Source: Verrucomicrobiota bacterium
Lineage (GTDB): Bacteria > Verrucomicrobiota > Verrucomicrobiia > Opitutales > Opitutaceae
NCBI GenBank assembly: GCA_023433275.1
Contig: JAEZDN010000125.1
Coordinates: 23,479 to 87,478, forward strand
Length of the DNA: 64,000 nucleotides
Direction: 5' to 3'
Shown here piece by piece: positions 37,955 through 49,935 of the stretch. Numbering within the stretch: position 1 is the stretch's first letter; the number at the start of each line of letters is the position of its first letter. The notes beneath the pieces were generated by a model. It was not told where the DNA came from. It made no database searches and was given only the letters and a program-made list of their open reading frames with translations. Both the position numbers and the translations under genes were made by a program.

Positions 37955-38962
37955 GTGCATTTGCTGCCTGAGTTGTTGGAGACAGTCTCGCTGAACGATC
38001 CATTGACCTACCTGGTCGTGTTTCTCGGCATGTCGCTGCTGATGTTGTGGCGGCTGGAGGCGATGCTCGACCATGGACTCGAGGGAACGGCGCTCGGCAC
38101 GCTGCTGCTGCCCTATTGTTCGGGTCTGGGAAACCTGCTCTTTGTCGCGCTGATGTTGAAAAAGGCGGACGGTGGCCAGGAGGTGTTGACCAACAGCCTC
38201 GTGAACAATGTCACGAATCTCACGCTGTTGCTGGGTCTGCCGGCCCTGTGCTGGGGGCTCACGATCTTGCCGGCCAGCGGGGCCAAGGGCGGGCGGAGCA
38301 CGAAGGGAGCCGGGGGCAGCGACGCCCAACTGAACCGGCTGTCGCTGTTGTTGACGCTTACGGCGGTGCTTTTCTTCACGGCGGCGGTCTGGCTGTTGGG
38401 GCGGGACGGGCGGCTCGATCGCACCGATGGATTTGTGCTGATCGGATTGTTCTTGTTTTGGCAATGCGTCCAGGTGTTCGACGTGTTGAAGCATAATGTG
38501 CGGCAACGAGTGAGCTTCGGGATACGGTTCTATGTCGATGCGGCGGTGGTCGTCGCGTGTGCCTACCTGATTTATGAATCCATCGAATGGCTCGTGGCCT
38601 GGATCACGGCGCAACGACAGGGCTTCGTGAGCCGGGATAACCTGGGCTGGCTCACGGGGTGGCTGATGGTGCTACCCAACGCCATCCTTGCGCTCTACTG
38701 GGGCTGGCGGCGCCGGGCGGACGTGGTGTACAGCTCGCAAGTGGGGGACGGGCACATCTGTATTCCGCTTGGTCTCGGGATTTTCGCGCTCTGGTCTCCC
38801 ATGGTGGTGCCGGCGTTTGCCCTGAACTCGTTGCTTCTGCTGGGTGGCGTGGCCGTGGTCCAGGCCGGTTTTCTTATTTTCACCGGCGGTCTCCCGCGCT
38901 GGGCGGGCGCGGTGATGTGCCTGGCGTACGGCGGTTTTGTTTACGCCGGTCTGGTGGGGTAG
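37955..38962 (+). CDS. Sodium/calcium exchanger-like membrane protein with altered ion site
   Basis: 335 residues with a GTG start and about ten helices. Two internal segments align with the alpha repeats of the Na+/Ca2+ exchanger superfamily: one ending NSLVNNVTNLTLLLGLP near residue 90, the other WLTGWLMVLPNAILALYWGWRRR near 235. The glutamates expected after the conserved Pro of each repeat (SLPE-like) are Tyr (LLPYCSG) and Asn (VLPNAI). Ordinary calcium binding is therefore doubtful. Interrupted by a cytosolic loop of basic and Gly residues (KGGRSTKGAGGS). It may carry another solute or be regulatory. Confidence 0.65.
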   Translation: MHLLPELLETVSLNDPLTYLVVFLGMSLLMLWRLEAMLDHGLEGTALGTLLLPYCSGLGNLLFVALMLKKADGGQEVLTNSLVNNVTNLTLLLGLPALCWGLTILPASGAKGGRSTKGAGGSDAQLNRLSLLLTLTAVLFFTAAVWLLGRDGRLDRTDGFVLIGLFLFWQCVQVFDVLKHNVRQRVSFGIRFYVDAAVVVACAYLIYESIEWLVAWITAQRQGFVSRDNLGWLTGWLMVLPNAILALYWGWRRRADVVYSSQVGDGHICIPLGLGIFALWSPMVVPAFALNSLLLLGGVAVVQAGFLIFTGGLPRWAGAVMCLAYGGFVYAGLVG

Positions 38963-38966
38963 GGGT

Positions 38967-39000
38967 GACTAGAATTCAGAATTCAGAATTCAGATTCAAA
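38967..39000. repeat. Triple AATTCAG tandem repeat
   Basis: GAATTCAG-type 8-base units are repeated three to four times in a row (38971-38995) and followed by ATTCAAAAATCAG. AT-rich compared with the surroundings. It lies in the 108-base gap between the exchanger-like gene and the end of the 138-residue protein gene. Confidence 0.7.
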
Positions 39001-39070
39001 AATCAGTATCGGACTTCTGCCTGGCCGGAATGTGGGCAAGGCCAACTGACGCGGAATGTCGCGGGTCGAC

Positions 39071-39487
39071 TTACTCGAGCGGATCGTCGCGGAACTGATT
39101 GGCGAGATCCACGAAAGGTTTTTGAGCGGCCAGCCAGTGCGGATCCTGGCGGATTTCAGTCATCGATTTGGCCGTGTGGTTGCAGAAAAGGTAAGCGGCG
39201 GGCCCGAGGCGCAGGCACGCGTCGTAATGGGCGCCGTGCGCGTGAGGGGCGAATTCGAAATCGCCGACGGCCATTTTGCGGCCCTCGATCTCGACCTGCA
39301 GGGGCGCGATATCGGTCTTGAAGCGTCGTTGGTAGGATTCTGCGCGCGGGCCTTCATAAGCGAGGATGGCGCCGGATTCGCGGGCCAGTTTCACGAGTAC
39401 CCATTCGTCGAACAGCGTTTGGCGGTAGAGCGTGTTCATCCGTCCGAGGGCGAGGATGACAGCGGAGCGGGCGTCAGCGAGATTCAT
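39071..39487 (-). CDS. Hypothetical cytosolic protein
   Basis: 138 residues, ATG start, no signal peptide. Sequence is balanced and has a plausible fold: an N-terminal helix (MNLADARSAVILALGRMNTLY), then FDEWVLVKLARESGAILAYEG, FAPHAHGAHYDACLRLGPAAYLFCNH with three His and two Cys, and a helical end. The His/Cys set could bind a metal but does not match a motif I know. Isolated gene flanked by repeats on both sides. Confidence 0.65.
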   Translation of the reverse strand: MNLADARSAVILALGRMNTLYRQTLFDEWVLVKLARESGAILAYEGPRAESYQRRFKTDIAPLQVEIEGRKMAVGDFEFAPHAHGAHYDACLRLGPAAYLFCNHTAKSMTEIRQDPHWLAAQKPFVDLANQFRDDPLE

Positions 39488-40017
39488 GAACCGGATATTT
39501 GAATCGGGCAGGGGAGTGGCCAGACTAATGTGCGGCGAAGGGGATTTGGGAAAGCTTTACGACAGCCGCGGGAACTTTCCGGGCTTGGTGGCATGGCGAG
39601 CCTATCCGCACAAGGTAGCCGAGTCGTCCCGACGAGCCGCGAGCCCCCAACTCATCAACATCCCCCGTCCTTCGAAGAAGGAAAACATATCGAAGAAGGA
39701 AAACCTATCCCACCCGTCATCCTGAGCGCAGCGAAGGATCACGGAGGCGGCGCGCGTTCGTCCTTCGTCCTTGTGCTTGGATCCTTCGCTGCGCTCAGGA
39801 TGACGGTGCGACAGTTTGAACTATTTCGCACCGGGCCATGCCGTAGGATGTAGGGGCCCGGAGCCGATGGATCGTAACCCAATAGGTTACTCGTGCATGA
39901 ATGGCGGGGCGGTGGGCCTGCGAGTTGTGGGGGACTCGCCCTGCCCGGCGGGATTGGCGCGACAACCTTTCCGTTCGACAGGCGTGCGGTGGCGGGGCAA
40001 TTTGGGCGCCCTTCCCC
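39488..40017. repeat. Repeat-rich gap of 530 bases
   Basis: Contains a tandem duplication of an 18-base unit CGAAGAAGGAAAACATAT (about 39673-39705, second copy ending CCTAT), an inverted pair of GTCATCCTGAG elements at 39711-39743 and 39779-39808, a small palindrome GTAACCCAATAGGTTAC at 39874-39890, and a GCGAGT..GACTCGC hairpin near 39917-39942. No credible gene. Confidence 0.8.
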
Positions 40018-41064
40018 ATGAAAATCCCCTCCGTTTTCGCCGCCGCATTGCTCGTTGTTCTCATGGTCCGCCTGGCGGCCGCGCCCGATCCGGCGTGGCT
40101 CGGACACGATCGCGAGCGTCCGCTCCCACCGGTCGTCAAGCCGGGCACGTTCAGTTCCCAGGAGCAGCCGGGCGTGCCGCCGTCCGACGCGGTGGTGTTG
40201 TTTGATGGCAAGGACATCAGCGCCTGGACCGCGATGGATGGCAGTCCGACCAAGTGGATCGTGAACGACGGCGCGCTCGAATGTGTGCCCGGCAGCGGGT
40301 ATATTCGTTCGCTCCAGGCCTTCGGTGATTGTCAGCTCCATATTGAATGGGCCGCTCCCGCCGTCGTGAAGGGACAGAGCCAGGGCCGCGGCAACAGCGG
40401 CGTCTTTTTCGGGCTGGGCCGCTATGAAATCCAGGTGCTGGATTCGTATGAGAACAAGACCTACGCCGACGGGTCGGCGGGATCGGTTTATAACCAGTAT
40501 CCCGCTTTGGTGAATCCCACGCGCCCGCCGGGCGAGTGGCAGACCTATGACATCATCTGGACCGCCCCGCGCTTCGACGCCGAGGGCAAGCTGCTCAGTC
40601 CCGCGCGCATGACCGCGTTTCTCAATGGCGTGCTGGTGCAGAACAACGTCGAGCTGACCGGTCCCACGGCGTGGATCGGTCGTCCGCCCTACCAGGCACA
40701 TCCGGAGCGCCTGCCCATCGCCATGCAGGACCATGGCAATCCCGTGCGTTTTCGGAACGTGTGGGTGCGCGAGCTGGGCAAGCATCGCCATCCCGAGTTC
40801 GTCCTCGCCGACGCGCTCCTGGATTCCTACGTGGGGGAATATGGCACGGGCAACCGGGTGAAGATTCGCCGGCTGTCCGACGGGCAGCTGGGCATGACCA
40901 TGGCGGGAGCGGACCTGGTGCTCTTTGCGGCTTCGCCCACGCATTTCGTGGCGAAAACGACGGATGTGCAGATCCAGTTCGATTTTGCGGACGGCAAGAA
41001 GAAGCTCCGTGTCACGGTCGGAGAGGACTTTTCGCGTGCGATGGCGATGGACCGGATCGAATAG
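40018..41064 (+). CDS. Secreted DUF1080 (3-keto-disaccharide hydrolase-type) protein with extra C-terminal domain
   Basis: 348 residues from the ATG at 40018. Signal peptide MKIPSVFAAALLVVLMVRLAAA. VVLFDGKDISAWTAMDG near residue 60, GNSGVFFGLGRYEIQVLDSYENKTYADG near 125, PPGEWQTYDIIWTAPRFD near 168 and the Asn-Gly-Val-Leu-Val-Gln strand are classical for the DUF1080 jelly-roll fold. After residue 260 a domain of about 80 residues (DSYVGEYGTGNRVKIRR...GEDFSRAMAMDRIE) resembles the DUF3471-type tail of serine hydrolases. Periplasmic glycan binding or 3-keto-sugar cleavage is the family expectation. Confidence 0.88.
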   Translation: MKIPSVFAAALLVVLMVRLAAAPDPAWLGHDRERPLPPVVKPGTFSSQEQPGVPPSDAVVLFDGKDISAWTAMDGSPTKWIVNDGALECVPGSGYIRSLQAFGDCQLHIEWAAPAVVKGQSQGRGNSGVFFGLGRYEIQVLDSYENKTYADGSAGSVYNQYPALVNPTRPPGEWQTYDIIWTAPRFDAEGKLLSPARMTAFLNGVLVQNNVELTGPTAWIGRPPYQAHPERLPIAMQDHGNPVRFRNVWVRELGKHRHPEFVLADALLDSYVGEYGTGNRVKIRRLSDGQLGMTMAGADLVLFAASPTHFVAKTTDVQIQFDFADGKKKLRVTVGEDFSRAMAMDRIE

Positions 41065-41122
41065 TTTCGACGCGGACCGCGCGGGGCTCGCCGGCCTGAA
41101 AGGGTCCTCTTGGTTGGTCGAA

Positions 41123-41147
41123 GGACCGAGCAGGCTCGGTCCCTGCC
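41123..41147. repeat. GGACCGAGCAGGCTCGGTCC palindrome
   Basis: A 20-base palindrome with a two-base centre, followed by CTGCC. Same family as 24135-24192. Located between the converging DUF1080 and SnoaL-like genes, where it could also end transcription, but no T-run follows. Confidence 0.8.
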
Positions 41148-41169
41148 ATTCATGTGAAAGGGAAACCGG

Positions 41170-41619
41170 CTAGGGTGCGACCGGCATGGCTGAAGAGTGG
41201 TGATCCACGATCAGCCACCGGTCGTTGACATGCCGATAGGTGAAGCTGAACCGCAACGGGCGGATAGTGGGCTGGCCGTCCTTGATTTCGTGCACCGAGT
41301 AGCGGCCGGTGTTCAGGGCAACGTCGCCATAGACCCGGACATGCTGTTCATCCAACTCGATGCGCACGGTGGGACGGTTCTTCAGGTTGATGAAGTACTC
41401 CCGAATGAGTTCGGGCGTGTTACGGATGACGGTGGAGCCGGTGCCCCAGAATACGGCGTCGGGCGCGTAGAGTGCCGCGATGCGGTTCGCATCGTGGCTG
41501 GCAAAAGCGTCGGTCCAGGCGCGTGTCGCGGCGGCAACCGCGGGGGCTTCTGTTTCCGATCGAAGTGGGGCAACGGCCAGGAGAAGACCGAAAAACAGGA
41601 GCTGACGGCTTGATATCAT
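41170..41619 (-). CDS. Exported SnoaL-like (DUF4440/SgcJ-type) protein
   Basis: 149 residues, ATG start. Signal peptide MISSRQLLFFGLLLAVAPLRS. The mature part is a single cone-shaped alpha+beta barrel: VAAATRAWTDAFASHDANRIAALY, DAVFWGTGSTVIR, IREYFINLKNRP, VRVYGDVALNTGRYSV, and the end RWLIVDHHSSAMP, all typical of the SgcJ/EcaC and CaMKII-association-like group. Usually a ligand-binding or small-molecule enzyme scaffold. Divergent from the sulfatase homologue (125 bases apart). Confidence 0.85.
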   Translation of the reverse strand: MISSRQLLFFGLLLAVAPLRSETEAPAVAAATRAWTDAFASHDANRIAALYAPDAVFWGTGSTVIRNTPELIREYFINLKNRPTVRIELDEQHVRVYGDVALNTGRYSVHEIKDGQPTIRPLRFSFTYRHVNDRWLIVDHHSSAMPVAP

Positions 41620-41744
41620 GCGGGAGGGTTGTCTGTGCGGCGGCCAAGGGCAAGAGCGAGAGCCGGGTGGCGGCGCGGCGACGCATCGCCGCCGAGGCTT
41701 TTGCGGTTGTTGGGTTGAGCGGGTCCGCGTATTTCAAATCACAA

Positions 41745-43016
41745 ATGCCCGTGAGCCGGCCCAACATCCTTTGGATCGTGACCACCCAGTGGCGGGCGCA
41801 GGCCATGGGTCATGCGGGTGATCCGAATGCGCTCACCCCTTGGCTCGACGGGTTGGCGAGCGAGGCCGTGAATTACACGCAGGCGGTCACGCCGCACCCG
41901 CTGGGGCCGCAGGCGCGGGCCGCGCTGTTGACCGGGCAGCTTTGCCCGGCCAATGGGGTGAGCGGATATTGGGATGCCTTGCCGGTGTACGAAGGAAACG
42001 GTCGGGACACCGGGGCGAGGGCGCCCCGGCTCCAGTTGGGAAAGACGGTGGCGCACGCCTTGAACGATCGTGGATATGCGACGGCGTGGTTTGGGAAGTG
42101 GCACTTGGCGGAGCGGGATCGCTCCGCGCCGCTGGTGGGTGAGGCGCACGCGCGCATGATCGTGCCGCCGGCGCGGCGCGGCGGCTTCGCCCTGTGGGAG
42201 GGATTTGAAAGCGGTTTCCTGCTCCATGATCCGTGGTTGCACGGGACGCGGCTGGCGCAGCCGCGTCAGTTCAAGGGTTACCAAGCGGACGTACTGGTCG
42301 AACGCGCGGTGGCCTGGAGCAAGGAGCCACGGGGAAAGCCCTGGTTTTGCGTGGTGAGCCTGGAGTCCCCGCATCCGCCTTATCATGCCGTGGCGCCGCA
42401 CGTGGACGAGATGGCTCCGTCCGACATTGTGTTAAGACCCAACGTGCCGACCGGCGGGGCGGTGGAGCGCCAGGCACGGGGCGAACTGGCAGGCTACTAT
42501 GCGCACCTGGAGGCGACGGATCGGGCGATCGGTCGAATCATCGCGGACGTGGATCTGGGCGAGACGATCGTGGTGTTCACCTCGGTGCACGGGGACATGC
42601 ATGGGAGCCATGGCCTGTTTCGCAAAGCGTGGCCGCATGAGGAGAGCGTGCGGGTGCCGCTGCTCGTGCGGTGGCCCGGTGGCGCGGGGGCGAGGCAGCA
42701 CGAGTCCCCGGGCGATGATGCAAGCCCGGTCAGCCTGGTCGATTTGCCCCACATGGCGGTGGCGTGGGCGGAAGGGAGGGAATGGCGGTGCCGGCGGGAC
42801 CACGCGGTGATCTCGATGCCGAGCGCCCCGGAAATTCCCCTGCAGTGTCCTCTGGCATGGCGGGGTTTTCGGACGGCGAAGCACAAGTTGATCCTGAAGG
42901 CGGACGGGACGCCCTGGTTGTACTTCGATCTGGAGAAGGACCCGCTCGAAATGACCAACCTGGCGGAGGATCCGTCGAGAAAGGCGGAGGTGGCGGAGCT
43001 CGCCCGGTTGATGTGA
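41745..43016 (+). CDS. Sulfatase-fold protein with substituted catalytic residues
   Basis: 423 residues from the ATG at 41745, cytosolic by appearance (no signal peptide). Fold markers are clear: RPNILWIVT at the N terminus, ARAALLTGQ near 57, FGKWHLAERD near 110, SLESPHPPY near 205, EESVRVPLLVRWPGG near 300 and a C-terminal WLYFDLEKDPLEMTNLAEDP. Key residues differ: the metal pair after IVT is Thr-Thr (T13-T14) not Asp-Asp; the CxPxR nucleophile site reads GPQAR (G54-R58); the late SDHG metal site reads SVHG (V281). It also contains a palindromic repeat in frame (codons 89-97). Probably non-hydrolytic. Confidence 0.85.
   Translation: MPVSRPNILWIVTTQWRAQAMGHAGDPNALTPWLDGLASEAVNYTQAVTPHPLGPQARAALLTGQLCPANGVSGYWDALPVYEGNGRDTGARAPRLQLGKTVAHALNDRGYATAWFGKWHLAERDRSAPLVGEAHARMIVPPARRGGFALWEGFESGFLLHDPWLHGTRLAQPRQFKGYQADVLVERAVAWSKEPRGKPWFCVVSLESPHPPYHAVAPHVDEMAPSDIVLRPNVPTGGAVERQARGELAGYYAHLEATDRAIGRIIADVDLGETIVVFTSVHGDMHGSHGLFRKAWPHEESVRVPLLVRWPGGAGARQHESPGDDASPVSLVDLPHMAVAWAEGREWRCRRDHAVISMPSAPEIPLQCPLAWRGFRTAKHKLILKADGTPWLYFDLEKDPLEMTNLAEDPSRKAEVAELARLM
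42009..42035. repeat. GGGGCGAGGGCGCCCCGG repeat inside the sulfatase homologue
   Basis: ACCGGGGCGAGGGCGCCCCG followed by GCTCCAG, nearly identical to intergenic copies at 20991-21020 (one base change) and 56831-56860 (no change in the shared stretch). It encodes TGARAPRLQ and lies in a variable loop before the GKTVAHAL helix. The frame is preserved. Confidence 0.9.
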
Positions 43017-43056
43017 TCGCGGCGCGGACGGGGCGATTCAGCGCCGCAGGATAACC

Positions 43057-46992
<3,936 letters not shown>

Positions 46993-47063
46993 GGTGAACT
47001 CGAAATTCCTAAGGTGGCAGCGGGGGCAACGCAACGGTATTACCCGCCCGGCCGCGCTAGGAA

Positions 47064-49850
47064 TCACTTCCGATCCGGAGCAGGCGCAGGCGCGGGCGCG
47101 GCGGGAGGCGCGGCGGCCGGGGGTGGGGTTGGCGCGGGCGCCTTGGAGGGATCGGAACCGGAGCTCACGACGACCGACCATTTTGGGTCGCCGAGCTGGC
47201 CGGTGAGCTGAAGTTCAAAAATACTCGTGAGGGGATTCATGACGAGGCTGACCGCAGCCGCGAGCAGGCTGCCGGGCTCCTCGTACGGCCGGAAGCGGGC
47301 GGCAAAATCGAGCGCGTTGGAGGCGAAGTTATATTTTCCCTTGCCGTCGATGGCGGCGGTGGGGCCGGTAACCTTGAAATTGGGGAAGCGCAGCTCGCCG
47401 TTTTGCAGGTCGAAGTTGGTGCGCACGGTATCGAATTTCAGGGAAGAGAAGCTGAGGGAGAACGTGCTGAGCACCTGGGAGAGCACGCCGAAGAGGTTGA
47501 TTTCGCCGAGCTCGGCGCCGGTGAGCGAGGCGTTCCCGGCGCCCTTGAAGCTGGCGAGGTCCACCGGGTTGCCCTGGGCCGAGAGCGCGACATCCAGGCT
47601 GCTGTTGGCTGCCTGGCGGATGAAACGGGCCTCGGTGGCCGGGGCCGGCACGCCGGTGCGGTTGGCCTCGTACTCCTGCACGGCGCGCACGGTGCGGGAC
47701 AGGTTGGCCTTGGTGAGGGTGACATCGAAGCCGAGACGGCGCGCGCCCGGTTCGCCGTCCAAGGTGGCCTTGCCCGTGCCCTGGCCGCCGCCGGCGGAAA
47801 AACGCACATCCTCGAGCTCCACCCGGGTGTCCACGACCCGGCCGGTGGCGCGCGCGGACTCGAGCGGAAAACCGTAGTAGTGCAACGGTTGGGCAGCTTC
47901 CCCGGTGAAGCGGTAATCCGCCGCACCGGCTGCGATCGCCCCGAAGGCGTGAACCCGCGGCGGGCGGGTAAATTGCAGGGACGCGAGCACGTCGTCGGCG
48001 CGTCCCTCCAGCATGCGGCCGAGGACCGCCGGGTTCGCGTTGGTGTCGAGGTCGAACTCGAAGCGGGCGGTTTCGCGGGCGCCGGGAACGCCGAATCGCT
48101 TGAAGTTTCCGCTGAGGTTTTCCGTTCCGCCGGCGCGCAGGCCGTGGACCGCGAGGCCGTGGGCGAAGGACGGGCGGACGAACACGGTGGCATCGATGGT
48201 TTCGAAATCGCCGCCCCACACGGTGGCGCCGCGCGCGCGGGCCCGCACAAAATTGCTGCTCAACGCAGGTTCCCTCCAGCGACCTTGGATGTCCACTTCG
48301 CCGACGGGAGGCGCCGCGGAAAAATCGAAGTACCGGTTCCAGAACGCCGGCCACCATTCGCCGCGGAACCAACCACTGATGTCCACCGGGCGGAGCGCGC
48401 CCGTCAGGAGCATGCGGTAATCCGTGGTGCCGAAATTCATCCAATACGAGCCGCGGGCGTGGTTGTCGCCCATCGTCACTCGCGCGCCGTGGGCGAGGAA
48501 GTTGCGACCGACGATTTCAATGAGGCCGCGGGCGGAGGAAATCCGAACCCCGCGCGAATCGAGGCGCCCCGCGTCGGCCCAGGCGTCCAGTCGCTCGAAC
48601 CGCCAGCCGGGCCCAAGGACCGCGCGGGCGTCGAACGCCACCCGGTCGCCGAACTTGAAGAAGGGTGCCGCGCGCGGGGTGTGACGCTCGAGCGTGCGGG
48701 TGATGAAGCCGGGATCGCCACGGCCCGTGGCATGAATACGGGCGGATTTTTCCTTCAGACTGGTTTCGACCTCCGCGGCGAGCACCTCGCCGGCGATGGC
48801 CGTGACCGCGTGGAGATGCAGTTCGGGCCAGTGCGAGAGGTCCGCCTCGAGCCGGGGGCTTTCGAGCGAGCCCTCCGGCGTGTCCACCCGGCCGACGAGC
48901 AGTTGCAGCGCAAGGGGCCGCGCGGGGGTGCCGTCGAATCGAACCTCGGCGTTGAGCCGCGCCCTGATGGTGGTGGCCGTGACGTCCCGCGGTCCCGATG
49001 CGTGGCGGGCGGCGAGGTGGACATCGACGGTCCGCGCGGCCGGACCGCCGTCCAGGCGCACGGTGGTCCCCGCCGCGAAGGGTCCGATCGCGACGGGCTG
49101 GCCCCAGGGTGCGCGGACCGCGTTTGCGGTGAGCAGGAGGGATGCGTCGTTGGCGCCGGCGGCATTGGTGTCGAGCCGCACAGCCAGCGCGGGCGATTCG
49201 AACGCGCTGAGGCGGTCCATCACAGGCGACAGCCGGCGCGCAAGCTGAAGGTACCGCGCGGTGAGCTTTTCAAGCGACAGCGCCGCGAGCGGACCGCGGG
49301 AGGGGGTGTAATCGCCGTGTGCGGTGAGGGTGACCGGGCCGATGCGGCCGGCGGCCTGCTCCACGCGCCAGAGGTGATCGCGGTGACGGACGGTGACAGC
49401 GAGGTCGCGCACGATGGGTTCCGGGGTGCCGCCGGGGGCAAGCATGGCGGGCAGGAACAAGGACGCCCCCTCGAGTTGGATCTCGTCGGGGTGATTCTGG
49501 CCGGAAAGGAGCGACCAGAAATCGTGCCGCACGTAGAGCAGCCGGCACCGGAGGATCGGGTCTTCGAACTGCGTGGCGCGAACCTGGACATCCTGCAGGA
49601 GGACCTTGCCGGTGGGATCGAACCGGGCGCGCCCGAACGTCAGGGCCAGCCCGTCGCGCGCGAGGGCGGATTCGATGCGACGCAGCACAAAGCCCGGGAC
49701 CGAAAGCTCACGGGCGGTGGCGATGTAGAGAAGCGCGACGAGCAGGAGGCTGAGAACCAGCCACAAGGCCCAGCACGAGACCGTGACCAGGCACGAGCCG
49801 CAGAAGCGGATGCCGGATTTGAGCCAGGAATGTTTGGATGGAAGGGCCAC
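47064..49850 (-). CDS. AsmA-like envelope protein
   Basis: 928 residues with a GTG start. One N-terminal anchor (WALWLVLSLLLVALLYIATA) then a long beta-rich periplasmic part. LSVPGFVLRRIESALARDGLALTFGRARFDPTGKVLLQDV is the usual AsmA/TamB-type opening. The AsmA C-terminal block is visible near residue 800 (TGAELGEINLFGVLSQVLSTFSLSF, FDLQNGELRFPNFKVTGPTAAIDGKGKYNF). A Pro/Ala tail (PAPTPPPAAAPPAAPAPAP) ends the protein. Members form long lipid-transfer bridges between membranes. Same strand as the kinase gene downstream, which starts 71 bases after its stop. Confidence 0.85.
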   Translation of the reverse strand: MALPSKHSWLKSGIRFCGSCLVTVSCWALWLVLSLLLVALLYIATARELSVPGFVLRRIESALARDGLALTFGRARFDPTGKVLLQDVQVRATQFEDPILRCRLLYVRHDFWSLLSGQNHPDEIQLEGASLFLPAMLAPGGTPEPIVRDLAVTVRHRDHLWRVEQAAGRIGPVTLTAHGDYTPSRGPLAALSLEKLTARYLQLARRLSPVMDRLSAFESPALAVRLDTNAAGANDASLLLTANAVRAPWGQPVAIGPFAAGTTVRLDGGPAARTVDVHLAARHASGPRDVTATTIRARLNAEVRFDGTPARPLALQLLVGRVDTPEGSLESPRLEADLSHWPELHLHAVTAIAGEVLAAEVETSLKEKSARIHATGRGDPGFITRTLERHTPRAAPFFKFGDRVAFDARAVLGPGWRFERLDAWADAGRLDSRGVRISSARGLIEIVGRNFLAHGARVTMGDNHARGSYWMNFGTTDYRMLLTGALRPVDISGWFRGEWWPAFWNRYFDFSAAPPVGEVDIQGRWREPALSSNFVRARARGATVWGGDFETIDATVFVRPSFAHGLAVHGLRAGGTENLSGNFKRFGVPGARETARFEFDLDTNANPAVLGRMLEGRADDVLASLQFTRPPRVHAFGAIAAGAADYRFTGEAAQPLHYYGFPLESARATGRVVDTRVELEDVRFSAGGGQGTGKATLDGEPGARRLGFDVTLTKANLSRTVRAVQEYEANRTGVPAPATEARFIRQAANSSLDVALSAQGNPVDLASFKGAGNASLTGAELGEINLFGVLSQVLSTFSLSFSSLKFDTVRTNFDLQNGELRFPNFKVTGPTAAIDGKGKYNFASNALDFAARFRPYEEPGSLLAAAVSLVMNPLTSIFELQLTGQLGDPKWSVVVSSGSDPSKAPAPTPPPAAAPPAAPAPAPAPDRK

Positions 49851-49935
49851 GGAGCGGGCGACTAGGTGCGACGCGTCGCGAGCGGACGCGGGCGGACCTG
49901 GATCATGGGCAGGTCGGTCATGGACCGGCTTTCCT

